A stretch of 64,000 nucleotides of DNA from Saksenaea vasiformis B4078 (lineage: Eukaryota > Mucoromycota > Mucoromycetes > Mucorales > Saksenaeaceae). The notes beneath the pieces were generated by a model that did not search any database, was not told the origin of the DNA, and saw only the letters and a list, made by a program, of their open reading frames with translations. The translations under genes and the position numbers were made by a program. Below, in pieces: positions 33,749 through 46,400 of this stretch; position 1 is the stretch's first letter; the number at the start of each line of letters is the position of its first letter. The stretch lies in the NCBI GenBank assembly GCA_000697055.1, contig JNDT01001961.1, positions 24,569-88,568 of the forward strand, written 5' to 3'.

Positions 33749-36250
33749 ATGGAGACACTCAAGACAAAAAGCTCGCTTAGTTTAGATTCGTTTTACCTTC
33801 TTCTCCGTGGGCGCATTTTTTATAGTACTGATTACGCGACATGGTTACTTGACTGCATGATTCATGCTTCTCTTCCCATCGATCCTAAATTCAGTCCTGC
33901 TATTAAAGAATTCGTGTCGAGGTAGACAACATTGACATAAGAAAACAAAAAACACATCTTAGTTTCTTTTCTAATAGCACATTCCTCGTGGATCAGGTGC
34001 AGATAATTCCTGAGGATGCTATTGTACCGTTCTTTCGAGATTACACAACGATCACACCTACACAGGTTTTACTCCTGCTGTACATCTTGACCTATAACGA
34101 TGCCGTTGTCGCGTTCAAAACAGATCCAAAACTTATTTCTGCTGCTGCCTCAGCTAAAGTAGAAAAGATTCACAAAGGCAAGGAATGACACTTTGCTTCA
34201 TGGAAAAAAAAAAAATTCGATGATAACGTTTTTCTTCTTTGCAGAATACTCCAGCTCCTTCTTAGAAAGCGTACCCATTCGCTATATCCTCAATCATGTT
34301 GAGTCATACCAGCAAGGTGTCGCCTATCGCGGAATTTATCCAGATCTCGCATCATTAACAGCAAACTTGTACCCGGAAATGTTTGATGTCGTCAGTTTCC
34401 TATTGCAGGAGGGAAAAGAGGAGTCGGATCTGATGCAAGATACAGCCCGAATGAACGAGTAAAGTCAGCCTATTTCAAACAATGGAAAGTTTAACCAAAG
34501 TAGCATTGCAGGCAATGGCTGTCGGGAGTGTCACGCGAACAACTGCAGTCGACGATGGATCAATGGCAGCAGGATCCAGATGCGGTTCTTGCAGGTAAGC
34601 CGAGATGTCCAAACGATAAAACCATGCTGACTCATGTTGAAAGCGATGAACCGCTTAGAAGCGATATCAACAATTGCGGTTGCGGAATACGCTGATATTG
34701 TTGTTTCCACACTATTACCACCTTGTTTATCTGAACTGTTAAGTAGCATGTCGTTACCGTAAAAGGAGCAGGTTACTTATCCTTTTAACTATTCTAGGAT
34801 CGATCCACGTATTGCCGAGGCGTTTGTATCATTATGGGACTCTTTTAATCGCATTATGCCTCATGATCTGTGGGTGTTGACCGCCAATCTGTTGCGAGAA
34901 ATATCAAACGAGTAAGTAGCATTCTTCTGTGTGGGTCACCTGTGCCTTACCAATTTGGTTACTAGAGAATATACACTGGACATGTTAATACAAAACCCAT
35001 TGTTGCTATTTGAAATCGATTCGAGGGTGTTTCGATCCGGGACAGTTCTCCCTATCTGGTTGCGCGTAAGTGGCGAGGATGTCCGAGGAAAAAGCATACG
35101 AATGAACACATTAGATGCTGGGGAGCTTAAGGATTTGTTCAAAACACCGCATATGGAAACGCTTCTACACCGTCTACCCACGAACTGACGTAAGTGGATC
35201 ATGAGGAAAATAACAACGGACATGCACTGAATCACGGTCCTAAGTCGGAGACATTGAATGTCCGTAACACGATGGTACTCATCAACGCGCAAGAACCCTC
35301 TATGCTTCAACTCCTGCTTGAACTGTGCCTGCCACTGGATACAGACAAAGAGAATCCAGGTAGGTCGGAAACGATCATCAGAGGAAGAAATGGAGAATTG
35401 AGACGATTGGTTTCTAGATAAACTAGAGAGTGCACGAAAAAATATCTGTAGGTTTATTCATGCTACGTTCATCGACGGCGATCGTGATATGTTGCTCGCC
35501 AAAATCCTTCATTTCCAAACATACGCTCTGGAGCTAATACCTATGGTTGTCGATCTCATTCCTTCGATCTGTAAGTTTGTATTCTTCGATCGACGTCGCT
35601 AGCAAAAAGTGCGTTCGAGAAGCATGCCCTTGTCCTGATTCCTCCTCTTCCCTTTTTTTTTTTTAGATATTGTCTTTAATTTCATTCCAGAACTGATACG
35701 ACAACCGCAAGTGGATAAACAGATCTTTGGCATTCTGATGGCTTGTCATTTATGCGAAAAATATCCATTAGAAAACTAGTAAGGAAGCAAGAACGTGAGA
35801 GCGAATGATGATCGTTTCGCTTAAACTTTTCATCCAGTTTAACCATGGCCGAAAAATATGTTTTACCTCGCCTTCTAAAGATTGCTTTTCCAGTATCGCA
35901 AGAAGGCGTTGCTAATACATGCGTGCCATCTGAGGCACTTGTTCAAGTTATACCTGGCTTTGTCCATCTCGCACGAGCGTTCCCACATTTCGGTCCACAG
36001 ATTTTACAAGCACTGGATGGTAAGAATAAAAAAAAAGAGCAAGAGAAGTGAGGAACATGTTAACGACCTGGATCTATTTCTTTTTATAGAAATAGCGCGT
36101 GGGTTGCCTGCTCCAAAGGAGTTCATGGGTCAGGAAGGCAACAGTAAAATCATCCTGGTTCTCCGACTGCACAAGGTTCTAAAAGACTCAAGGGATCTGG
36201 TACAACAAGAAGTCGATCAAAAGGAGCATGTGAATAAAGTCATTCTGTAG
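33749..36250 (+). CDS. Integrator complex subunit 2 homologue, short form
   Basis: Homologue of INTS2, part of the Integrator complex that cleaves nascent RNA at snRNA and paused polymerase II genes. About 640 residues over a dozen or so small exons. The start at 33749 gives [20 protein letters not shown]. Family landmarks in order: [20 protein letters not shown] followed by [76 protein letters not shown], and [20 protein letters not shown]. Then [40 protein letters not shown], and the end near [12 protein letters not shown] and EHVNKVIL. Animal INTS2 is about 1200 residues, so roughly the first third is absent here. One join near 35186-35245 is unclear: a TGA precedes the best GT donor. The identity is firm; exact exons are not. 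Confidence 0.8.
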
Positions 36251-36393
36251 TAGGATAAGGAAAGTAAAAAAAAAATGAAACCTTTTCATTTAGCTTTGCA
36301 TTGATTTATGCAAGGGTTTGTTGCGATGGGCTGGTTTCTTCATATATGATTTTTTTTTGTGCGTCATCTCTGCATCATCTCAGTCTGTAAAGC

Positions 36394-36401
36394 TATAAAA
36401 A
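36394..36401 (+). promoter_or_regulatory. TATA box of the ferritin gene
   Basis: TATAAAAA 28 bases upstream of the ferritin ATG at 36429, so the mRNA leader would be very short. An ATG at 36401 opens a five-codon frame that would matter only if transcription begins upstream of it. Confidence 0.45.
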
Positions 36402-36428
36402 TGCATGGATGGTGAGACATAGGCGTAG

Positions 36429-37068
36429 ATGTTGGCGCTTTCTGCTACAAGACGGGTTTTAAGCAAAAGTTTGCAGTACCGTACCATGACGACCGCTATG
36501 GAAATTTCGAACAGCATGCTCGAGGGATTAATCGAGCAAGCAAACCAGGAACTCAATGCATCACATATGTATCTCTCATTGTCACTTTGGTTTCACGATC
36601 AAGAACTTCCAGGGAGCGCACAGTGGTGCCGTACCCATTCGCAAGAAGAACGCAACCATGCCCTCCGGATCTTTGATCATATTGTCAAACGTCGAGCCAA
36701 GGGATCACTCATCCGAAATATTGAACCTCAAATCCAGTTTGAAAGTCTGACATCACCTATCGATGCATGGTAAGCTATTACTATTATTATTATTATTATT
36801 TCCTATGAACATTTTCATCCTAAATGATCGTTTAAGGGCACTTGCATTCTCAAACGAACAAGAAAACAGCCGCCGTATCCACCGGCTACTATCCAAAGCC
36901 CGCCAAGAAGAAGACTGGACGACAGATTCACTCTTGCAATGGTTTGTGAATGAACAACTGGAGGAAGAATCTGCCGTCCAAGATATTTACACCAATGCAA
37001 AAGAAGTGGTGAAAACATCTGGACTCTATCGTCAGTATGATGAAAAAATTGAGTACAAAGAACATTAA
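36429..37068 (+). CDS. Ferritin (FtnA-like) with probable mitochondrial presequence
   Basis: Iron-storage ferritin of about 190 residues. Two exons, split near 36771-36837, join as TSPIDAW-ALAFSNEQENSR. The N terminus MLALSATRRVLSKSLQYRTM is basic, hydroxylated and free of acids, as expected for import into mitochondria; the ferritin fold begins around MEISNSMLEGLIEQ. Ferroxidase ligands are visible in order: Glu in ANQELNASHMYLSLS, Glu and His in HSQEERNHALRIFDHI, Glu in SNEQENSRR, and Gln/Glu in FVNEQLEEESAVQDIY. The pattern and the LLQWFVNEQLEEE helix match bacterial FtnA more than animal H chains. The protein ends EKIEYKEH. Ferritin is classically reported from Mucorales but absent from Dikarya. 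Confidence 0.93.
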
Positions 37069-37375
37069 ACACAGCTTGTTACGATATGACAGAAAAGAGC
37101 ATGCATGCTGTAGTTCAATTTTTTTTTTCGTTTTATGATCCGGTTTTTTAATAAATTGCGTGATCTTCAGCAAGATGATCAAGAAGGAGGAAGAAGAACT
37201 GTGCATCATGTGAATAACGTGTATCGTGACGGAAGAAGGACACTTTTTTTCCCAGTTTCATGTGCCGAGCACAGGGTAGATCCCATTACCGTTTTCACCC
37301 CTCCCCTTAAATACGTTTCTTTCAGCAGTTTGTCTTTTTTTCTTTTATTTTTTTATTTTTACTCATTCTCTCAAA
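37069..37375. other. Intergenic region, TRIC promoter
   Basis: Contains a CCCTTAAATACG AT-box-like string near 37303-37314 and a CT/T-rich leader just before the ATG at 37376. Nothing coding. Confidence 0.55.
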
Positions 37376-38301
37376 ATGTCAAGTTTAAATGTACCACTTG
37401 TAGCGATCCTTTCCGACATTACTGACCTATCGTTGACCATACCTGTGCTCGGAGCCACCATCCCGGTGCTCGACATTATGCATGCGATCCTCGTTACATA
37501 CACCTATAGGACAGCGTTACGCGATAACCACGCTCATATTGGCTGGGGACAAGGTCTTCTTGCCGTCATGGTGATGGCCTGTGGTGGCGGATCAACCGTC
37601 TCTATGTTACGTGGTGAGCCCCTGGGCGTCCTAAAAAGTAACCAGTTTCTTGGACTTTATAGGTATGTAGAAAAACAAGGAACAGAACGGGTGATTGATT
37701 TGAATTTTTTCTTTTTTTTTCATTATAGCGCAACATACTGGCTCATGTTTTCCAACCCTTACGTGTACCAATTCTTTCAATTCTTGTTTTCTGTTCCTTT
37801 GGTCGAGCAGTTGTTTACAACGGCTGATGGTATTCGTCGAAATCATTCGATTGTGGTGACAGGTGTAGAGGGTGTTACTAAGAACGCTGAACTTGGTGAT
37901 GATAAATGGATGGCCAAGATTTTCTGTGGTGCCGTTGCAGGATGCGGTGGTACTTTATGGGTTGGTAAGTTTGTCTACGTGCGTTCCTTAGAATGTCTTT
38001 TTTTTTGTTTAACCACTCTCGGTCAGATGCTTTTCGTTTGACAAGCCAACACTGGTCCTTCTCTACTCCTCGTCTACTCCATACAGCTTCCCTTGATATG
38101 AAAGCATCTTTTATCACGGCTTTGTTTTATGTCGTCGCGTCGAATGAATCCGCCTGCCAGTGGATGGGTCTGCCCGTTCTAGAGCCTGCTGTAGCGCAGG
38201 CTTGGAGCGCCGTGATTCTCTGTTCTTCCATGATCTATCGAACATATGCTACCAGTGAAAAGCAGGAGCGCACACCTGTTACAGACGAAAAGACAGAATA
38301 G
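37376..38301 (+). CDS. TRIC-type intracellular monovalent cation channel
   Basis: Predicted trimeric intracellular cation channel of the ER/sarcoplasmic reticulum type, letting K+ balance Ca2+ release. Three exons; introns near 37663-37728 and 37963-38025. The start gives MSSLNVPLVAILSDITDLSL. Spans and motifs: VLDIMHAILVTYTYRTALR, MACGGGSTVSMLRGEPLGVL (the family's GG-S-x-x-x-x-x-x-GEP segment), SATYWLMFSNPYVYQFFQFL (WYLMF-P-D-type helix), and IFCGAVAGCGGTLWV. The last part has SLDMKASFITALFYVVASNE. It ends in a Lys/Glu/Thr-rich tail. About 250 residues, normal for the family. The weaker matches in the second half leave some doubt about selectivity, not about the fold. Confidence 0.78.
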
Positions 38302-39727
38302 AGTATAGATGAATTTTTTTTTACTGATACGATAATACAAGGAAATAGATGACATGATTCAGCAGAAGTCGGTGTTTCCGGGGAGAGATTGCTACACGCT
38401 GACAAATCGCGACACTACTTCTTTTCTCACGCTACATGGTTACAAATCAAACTCCCCCCAGGATTATGTTTTTTTTCTTCTTTACGCATCATGGTCTGAT
38501 GGTGTACGTTGCGACGGTTGAATCTCAAACTTTGGAGAGGTTTAATCATAGGCAGGCTGTCTTCTTTGGAACTGCAGATTTAGTCGCTTATTCCCGTTGA
38601 CACGCGGACTGATTCCATTAAACCAGTGTAATGTAGATTTTCCCAGGCAGAATGCTTTGAAGAGCCTGTACCGTTACCAAGATGTGTTTTTATACGAATA
38701 AACTGGATTATTGGTCCGCAAACAATTGAAGTTTCATCCTTCCCTTGGATACGTTAGATAACCCTCAAGACAACAGCGGACTGTTCGACTAGCCCGTCTG
38801 TGATATCTATTGGTGCGTTGTATTTTTGGACATAGAAGTTCTCATGATGCTCGCTGTCCACATCTTTCCTTGCTATCTGAGGAATAGGTAGACGTTAAAA
38901 CAATGTGTCTTCGGACACACCGTTCACCATGCTTGTCAATCTACGTACCAGAAAAGGGGAAGGCGTATTGGTCCTACCGAATTTAATTAGTGCAAAGACA
39001 GCGTATGAGATACATGAATGATCGCAATATCTCCAATACAGGAGCAACGAATTGGCCTGTAAATGGGAATCACGGGAACTCTTTAAGTCCTATGTCTACA
39101 CTCGCAATCTACAGTGTAACACAAAAGACATATAAATAGCAGCATGAATGGCGAGTATAAACAGTTTCATGTCAAATTTAACAGATTTCTTATCTTATCA
39201 TCCTTTTCTGGTGCACGTAGAAAAAAAGAGGACGTTAGCTTATGCATTGCTCGGTATACGATCACATTGGGCGGTAAATGCGTTTGTGTATACGACAGTG
39301 TGTTCCACGCTTATTGACAAAACTGCTCACCTTAGTTTCTGCAATGAGACAATATATGAAGTGCACCATGTGCTGATGCGCATCAGTAATGCAAAATAGT
39401 TTGGCGTTTCCTACCCTTTCTTTGTGCATTTGATTACTCAGCCGCTTAAGTGCTGAATAAGAAGCGTTGATTTTTTTTAGTAAGATCTCTTTGGATATAT
39501 ATATACGCATGTGTTTTTCGAAAACGTGGCATCGCATTTCATAGAAATTTACAGTACAATTTATTCGAAGGAAGGACGCCAGACTGCAGCGATATCTATT
39601 TATGAGTGTCATGAACTCAATGAGATAACTATTTACAGCGATTGACACATACGCATACGGTTTTTTTTAATCAGGTAGGGGATCTCGAGAGAATATTACG
39701 TGTTTTTTTTAAAAAAAAATATCATAG
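38302..39727. other. 1.4-kb intergenic region between convergent genes
   Basis: Downstream of both TRIC (+) and the bZIP gene (-). No gene supported. The open frames at 39148-39399 (+) and 39262-39648 (-) overlap each other and look like chance. Confidence 0.55.
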
Positions 39728-40469
39728 TCATAAGGATGATGGACAATCTTCGGGAATCTTGGTGCCTTTTTCCAGCAACAGGTTTCGTAGCCACTTGATT
39801 TCCAGCTCAAGCTCTCGAGCCCGTTGTTCCAGCGTTTCTGTTTTCTTTGTCATGTCCCGAACAGTCTCTTCCAGCTGCTGTTCACGCATTTTTTTCTTTA
39901 GACGGAAGCGGGCACTAGCAGCCGTATTACGTCGTCGTTTGTCATCGTCAGCAGTTGCGTTCACCTCAATCTTGCTTTCTCCTGGTTGACGTGTGCGTTT
40001 CTGGTTGTTTTGGTTTTGTTGCCGAACACTTGGTGGTGCCAGATTATTGGGTAGAATAAGATCACTTGATGGTTTTGGCAGTAGCTGTTGTTGTTGTTGT
40101 TGTTGTTGTGGCGGTGGTGGCATAGGCAGTATGGTAGGATAATTGCCTATTAGTGGGGGATGTTGTTTACTCGGCTGTGGCTGTTCAAAAGTGTTTTCAT
40201 ATTTTTCAACTGGTGCATTTTCCACCAATGTTGATTTTGTGTCGTCCACAAGGCCTTGGCCAGGTTGAATGTCAAATGTGAATTGAGCATTGGTCTGTAT
40301 AGAACATTTCATTAGGCTTCATGGAAATGATCCTGGATGTCATGGTGACCATGCTTACCCAAAGGGCTAATTCGTCAGCAGCGGCTTCCTGATCAAACTG
40401 TACAGGTGGTTGTTCAGAAGCTGTGCTGAATACAAGTGAATCGAGGGGAGATAGATAGAGATAATCCAT
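39728..40469 (-). CDS. bZIP transcription factor, Cys-3/MetR-like
   Basis: Nuclear bZIP regulator of about 224 residues. Two exons, 40359-40469 and 39728-40292, join as ELALW-TNAQFTFDIQPG. The start gives MDYLYLSPLDSLVFSTASEQ. The middle is Pro/Gln-rich with an eight-residue Gln run. The basic region is DDKRRRNTAASARFRLKKKM, with the N-x-A-A-S-A-R-F-R signature of the Neurospora cys-3/Aspergillus MetR group. The zipper follows: LEETVRDMTKKTETLEQRAR, then ELELEIKWLRNLLLEKG. That group controls sulfur assimilation genes, and the same role is likely but not proven here. It sits alone next to a 6-kb gene-poor stretch. Confidence 0.9.
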
Positions 40470-43400
40470 GAGGAAATCAAAAAAAAATGTGAAGAGTAAC
40501 TGAAAACCCTCAACGTCGGGGAACGCTCTTAATTTTTAATTGCCTCGATTACTAATCCATTTGCGATTTTTACGATGTGTGTGTGTTTTTTTTACACCCT
40601 TCGCGCGCAAAAATGTTTTACCGAGAATTCTCTCTGATTCGCCCACTTTGTATTTGTTGAATGATTCTATTCTAAATAGCTTCTGCGCCCGTGTAGGAAC
40701 CTAGCATGCGTTGAGAGTAAAATAACATGTGCGTTATAAACTTATTTACATGAACCTCCCTTTCTCATAGGCAGATGGTCACTTACAAAGCGAGAAAAAT
40801 AAGGAAACAAGGGCGGAAGGACTGCATAATGAAAGCTCACCTTAACCAACCAATCTATTAATCATATGTTTAATTCATATGAATGGATTAATATCAGTGT
40901 CGCATACTGAAGGGGAAAAAAGGGCAAAATAGTACAAGGAAAAAGTAAAGAAGGGAAACGACTAACGTTTGCTTGACTGTTATACAGGAGCCATCTGAAA
41001 GGCGATTCCGAACATCATTTCACGCGCTGCCTATCTGAGACAGTGTCATTCTAAGTATAGAATCGAAGTGTATTCTTTGGATTTACGCATTATGAAAATG
41101 CCATCACAGCTGAATCAACAGGATATGAATCAACGCATGTCCATTTCGATTGAGAGCGCGCAAATCCATTCTCGTTAGCTATATAAAAATGATCTGAGAA
41201 AGAGTCAGTGTGACGGATAGATCCAATACTTTCATGCGAATATCATATTTTATTGAAAGCTTCAACGATGGCTAAAGCAACTTCTTTGTTTGCATTGGCG
41301 AGATATGAAGAAAGGATGTCTGCTAAGCGGGTTAAGTTGGCTGTTCAGGGCTTTGTTGCCAATGATAGCTATGAATTCCGATGCTTGGAACAAGGCACAG
41401 ATATCACGCAAGGCATCCACAATCTTCGAATCATGGTTGCATTGAATGCAACTGACGGATGCATGGTCCAATTCTTGCACTTCCAGATACAAGTCGCAAT
41501 TTTTGGGACAGAGGTGAAACCAAATTACTTGCATTAGTTGTATCAGTATCTGCCAAAGTCCAAATAGTGATCGGGGGCAAGCGTAGATCATTGGTCATGG
41601 TACTGGAAGCGCGGCAGTAAAGATAGATGGATGGACCGTGAAATTTGCTTCTGACTTGACGAAGACATCGAAGTTGTACGATGGCTTATTGATGGCGTAC
41701 AAGCTAGCAGCGCAGTTTTCCGCAACCTCTCGAAGATAGTTTAACAACTCGCGGCTTAGTAATACAGTGGTCGCTCGATATAACGGTATTCGATATAGCG
41801 ATATTCTCGGTATTATGATTTTTTTTGGAACAGAATCGGTAGGCTATAAATATTGCATGTCCGCTTAAACGATATTCTCGATACAGTGATGAATTTCCTT
41901 TCCACCGAGGGTATCATGATATCGAGCAACCACTGTATACACGTCGTTTGTGTCGGCCCAAGCCCTTTGATGTTGGACGCATCAATCAGGGGTAGTTTCT
42001 CGACGTTCAAGCGAGACGTGGATGTAGCCAGTATGTTCAGCGTTTTAGTGCCGATTACTAGTTTGTGCCTGTTGTCATTATTTATAATCGTAATATTGAC
42101 ATTTGCACTATCGGCTATCGGCGCTGGGTTTAATTTTCGAACAAAGGAGTAGTCGCGACACAGGTAATTGAGAGATAGGGGTGCTCTAGTATCCATACCG
42201 TCTTCTACTGGATGGTACTCTTACAAATTCAGCATGTTGTCAGTCCATGTTTTGTGGAGCAAAAGAGAAGAGGGATCTGTTGTCAAATGATGAGGTTAAA
42301 TGCATGTGCATTTACAGGACTGCTGTTTCATTCTCATGATGGGATACTAGTAATATACAAACACGTTTTGCTTCTCCACGTCTGCAGAGACCTTCAAGCC
42401 AGGTATGACCCGTTCAAACAGGCAGTTAACTTTGTAAGGTGGTGATGCACTGACAAACCACTACTTCAAACACAATTGCCGATAGCTCTAAAGATAAGCT
42501 TAAGGCCAACCTGTCTGGAATTCCGCGACGTGACCGGGGTATATCTTTCTAGGGAGACAATCTATCACACGTATTTTACGCAAAACCGATCAGTATCTCG
42601 TAATACCTCCATCATTTAAAACAATCTGAAGTCAAATATTAACTACTGCTTGTAACATATTTTACGCTTCCTAACGATATTCTATTTAACATAAGCATCT
42701 GGTTTGTGTATCCTGTTGCCTGATACGTCTTGTCCTTATGAAACGCTTCCATCTGACAGCCTTCCAAATTCCGGCCTCCACCGCTTGCAGTGCTCCAGCA
42801 ATATGAACAACATTATAATCTATCAGTTCTCAGAAAGGAACGGGACATTTTTTTGAGAAGCTTTTTGATTTGAAGAAGCTAAAGTACCTCGCTGGGGTGT
42901 TCCCAGCAATTCCCACCTTCCTATGGTCCGTACGCCTAATACCTGGCGATTTTTGGTCCAACTTTGAGGCCACAAGGCGACGAGAAAGTTATATGTTATG
43001 TAAATCTAGCCGACGATATATACTCGTTGGAGTATTTTTTTTTTACAAAGCTACGGATTGCACTAGGCATTTGCCTAAAGAAAAAAGAAATACAAGTCCA
43101 AAAACATGGCCGCCTTGAGCTGAGGAAAGTGAAGATGAAATTGACGGCGTATTATAAACAATTTCACAGAGTAATTGATGTAGCGCATCTACGAATGGTT
43201 GACGACTTAATTAGATCAAATTTGACGGAAGACCTTCAGCATTCCATGAACGGCACACTGAAGCAACTCGAATCCACTGCAAATGCTCTAACGCAACAGA
43301 TCAACACGTACCAATCTGCTTCTTATCAGACCATCGGAAAAACGGAAAACGTACGGCATTCGGATAATACAGAACACCATGAGTTCAACAAAATGGCGGT

Positions 43401-46400
43401 TCATTGAAGTGCGGTCGGCCACCATCTGCATGACCTAGACGAAGTAATCGTCAGATGATAAAGATGTTTGAGTTAATCGCCACCCTCCATGTGAGTTTTT
43501 TTTATATGTTCCATGAAAGCATATGCTAATATAATATCGCACGGTCTCTAGCTCTGGAGCAAGTGAGCATCACTGAACAGTTAGGATCTGAAATGAACGG
43601 TGCTATCGAGATTGACGGTCCCGACACTTTTTCATACAAGCCGTCATTTGATAACAAGGAACTTCGACAGTAACAGTAGTAGAAGTAGTATTTCCTAACC
43701 ATCCTATCTTGCATCATTGGATACACATTATGTCAAAGTAGACCCTAATTTTTCATATTCTTTACGGTTTTTAAAGCGTATGAAGAAATTTATTCAATCA
43801 ACATTATCATCCCTATCATTAGATATGAGATTATAGAAGAGACTTGCCCAGAAGGATAGCAGTATTGATGGATCATTCTGGTTCTCGTATTGCTTACACC
43901 GTTAGGTGAAGATATAGCGCCCCAGCCACGTGAACGCCATTATAATGTTATTGACAGGGACATTAACAATGCCCGCATGCATAAAAAAATTCTTGATCGA
44001 AGCAAACAAGGAGAAGGAATTTTCCATTGTTCATACGCCAAAGCACAAAATGGGTTGCTACAAGTTCCACTTCTAGAGTCAGAGTTACGTCATTTATTGA
44101 CGGTTCAGTTAAACATGGTGTGAAAAGCATATTCCTTAGCGCGAACGATTTCTTGCAAATCCGCAATCTTGCTGATCACAGCTTCACTGCACACGAATTC
44201 TAAGCTAATTTTTCGAGTCTAGCTAGTCATTTTTTTTCGCCTAGATCATTTCTGCGTTTCTCAGCCGCCGATGGAGCATGGGAGGACCAGCTGTTTAGAT
44301 CTACGAGAGTGGGATCTCATTGTCCTGGGAGACGAATCTTTGCAAACTTTATGTTAGTACTGCGCTACCAGTCGATAGAAAAGGGATACCCTTTGAAGTT
44401 GCACAGGTGGTGTGTGATTAGATCCACTGCGACAGTCTCTTAAAGTGGAATAAAAAAAAACGGCGCAAAAGTCAACCAAGACTATTTATATGCCGCCTGC
44501 ATCCAGGAACTCTGCAGCGGAAGGAGCGTCTTCATATGGTTCAACGTTTTTACAAGGAGATGTATTCCTTGACGCCCATAATAAGTGGAAAGTACGAGTA
44601 GAAGAGTGAAATTGACCATATTCCTTCAAAAGCCTTACATATTGTTATCTGTGTACACTATATGTTTCACTGATGAAAAAAAAAAAGGAAACGAAAAGAA
44701 AAGAAAAGAACATCTGAAAGTGATTAAAATCAGTTACTGTTCCTTTACGAATTTAATAATATCAGTCGAAAGTGTCACCAATGTTGAGATGCACTTTAAG
44801 GTCTGGAAGGGCATTCTTCCCTCTACAAAGTGTATTTTGCTACAGGTAGGATAATTGCTCGTAGTGGAAGGTTATCTCAACCTTTTTAGATTACGATCAC
44901 GTACGGACAGAATTCTTGTAACTGACATACCTTATCGAACTCACGTGTAATAATTGACGAAGGACACGTCATACTGGCTCTTCATAAGATCAATCACCAG
45001 AAATACAGTAGACCCTAGGTGGGAGCGGTGAACAAAATGCTTGCATAAAGAGAACTGATATTGGATGCAGTAAGTGCAGCCACGGATCCAGGATGGAGTA
45101 GATACTGCGTTTGTCCATTTTGCGTCTTGGCTTTCATTATTGTCACTCCAATAGATCGGTTATTTTATTTTATGCGCAAGAATTAAACAGCACATTCTCT
45201 CAAGTGATGATAGAAGTCTAACACGAACGGCTATCCTATGTACCTTATGAAATCCATCGTCAATATGCCTATCATACCAGTCAGTTAGTCTCTTTCAGAT
45301 CTTAAGTTGATAACTGTACAATCGATATGCTTACCTAAAACCTTCATTCCACATCCTATACGTCGGTGATGGTATAATCTCGCAATCATGGACAAGAAAG
45401 TGGGAATTGCTACGGACACTCAGAATCTACCGCTTAGAGAGACTCATGTAATGCGTTTTCGCTAGCAGCTGGACAAACATCTTATCGTATATTAATGCAA
45501 GTATGACCGTCCTACAAATAAAAACAAACTGTGAGCATCTGTGCAGCTAGCGTCCATAAGACGAGTGCCTATGAGCGGGATGTCCGTAAATTAAGCCCTC
45601 ATTGAGCGCCTACACGTAGATATCATCACTTCATCTATCTCAGCCTAAACAGTCGATCCACGGAGACTCGAGCACTCGTTGGTATAAGCGTACAGTTAGA
45701 TTTTATTATAAAATTTTAAGCTACTTATCTAACAGTTTTCTAAGTTACGTTACATGAGCGTCCCAAAGAGGCAGACACTGAGTGTCGGTAGCAATTCCCC
45801 AAAAAAGCTCATCGAAATATCGTACCTTTTTCTTAGGAGTCATACTAACTTCCCGGCCCGGAGATCAATAAGGTTTAGGGTAGTTTCGGCACGTGTGTTG
45901 CTGTGCAAGGTTTGGCTCCAAAAAGTGCGGGTCGGAGTAGGTATGGCTCCTAGGAGATCTGAATATCGTATTGGATTTGAGCATCAGTCGTCCGTCGTGA
46001 ATTTTCGCAAGCGTGTGACATCGTTCAGTGCCACGTGATTAGGAAGTCCGCTAGGAGTTGGATGCTCGATTATATGTGGTCGATCCGCTAAATAATTTTT
46101 TTTATTCCGTTCCAGCTGATTCACTGTTGAACAAAGAGTAAGAGGGAGATTGTATAGAAACAAGTTCTCTATCGCAGTCCAGCTCTTCTTGATCGCTTAC
46201 GTTTGGACGCCATCATCTTGATCAAGAATAAGAATTTATAAGCAGTTGACCTTGCGCTTGGTACGTAGGGAAAACAGGAAGGGAAAGGGAAAGGGGAAAC
46301 AGTTTGTGGATTCGGTGGCTATTGGTTTTGCATGCGCGTCAGCATGAGTTGAATGCGACTAACAGGGTCCATGGCGCCACAAAACTAAATGGTAGAGGAA

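Noticed and set aside
42212..42445. Plus-strand frame after the MITE
   Set aside because: It begins outside the element and has neither transposase motifs nor any known domain.
45000..45040. TACAGTAGACCC string resembling a pogo-type element end
   Set aside because: No inverted partner with a TA duplication was found within several kb.
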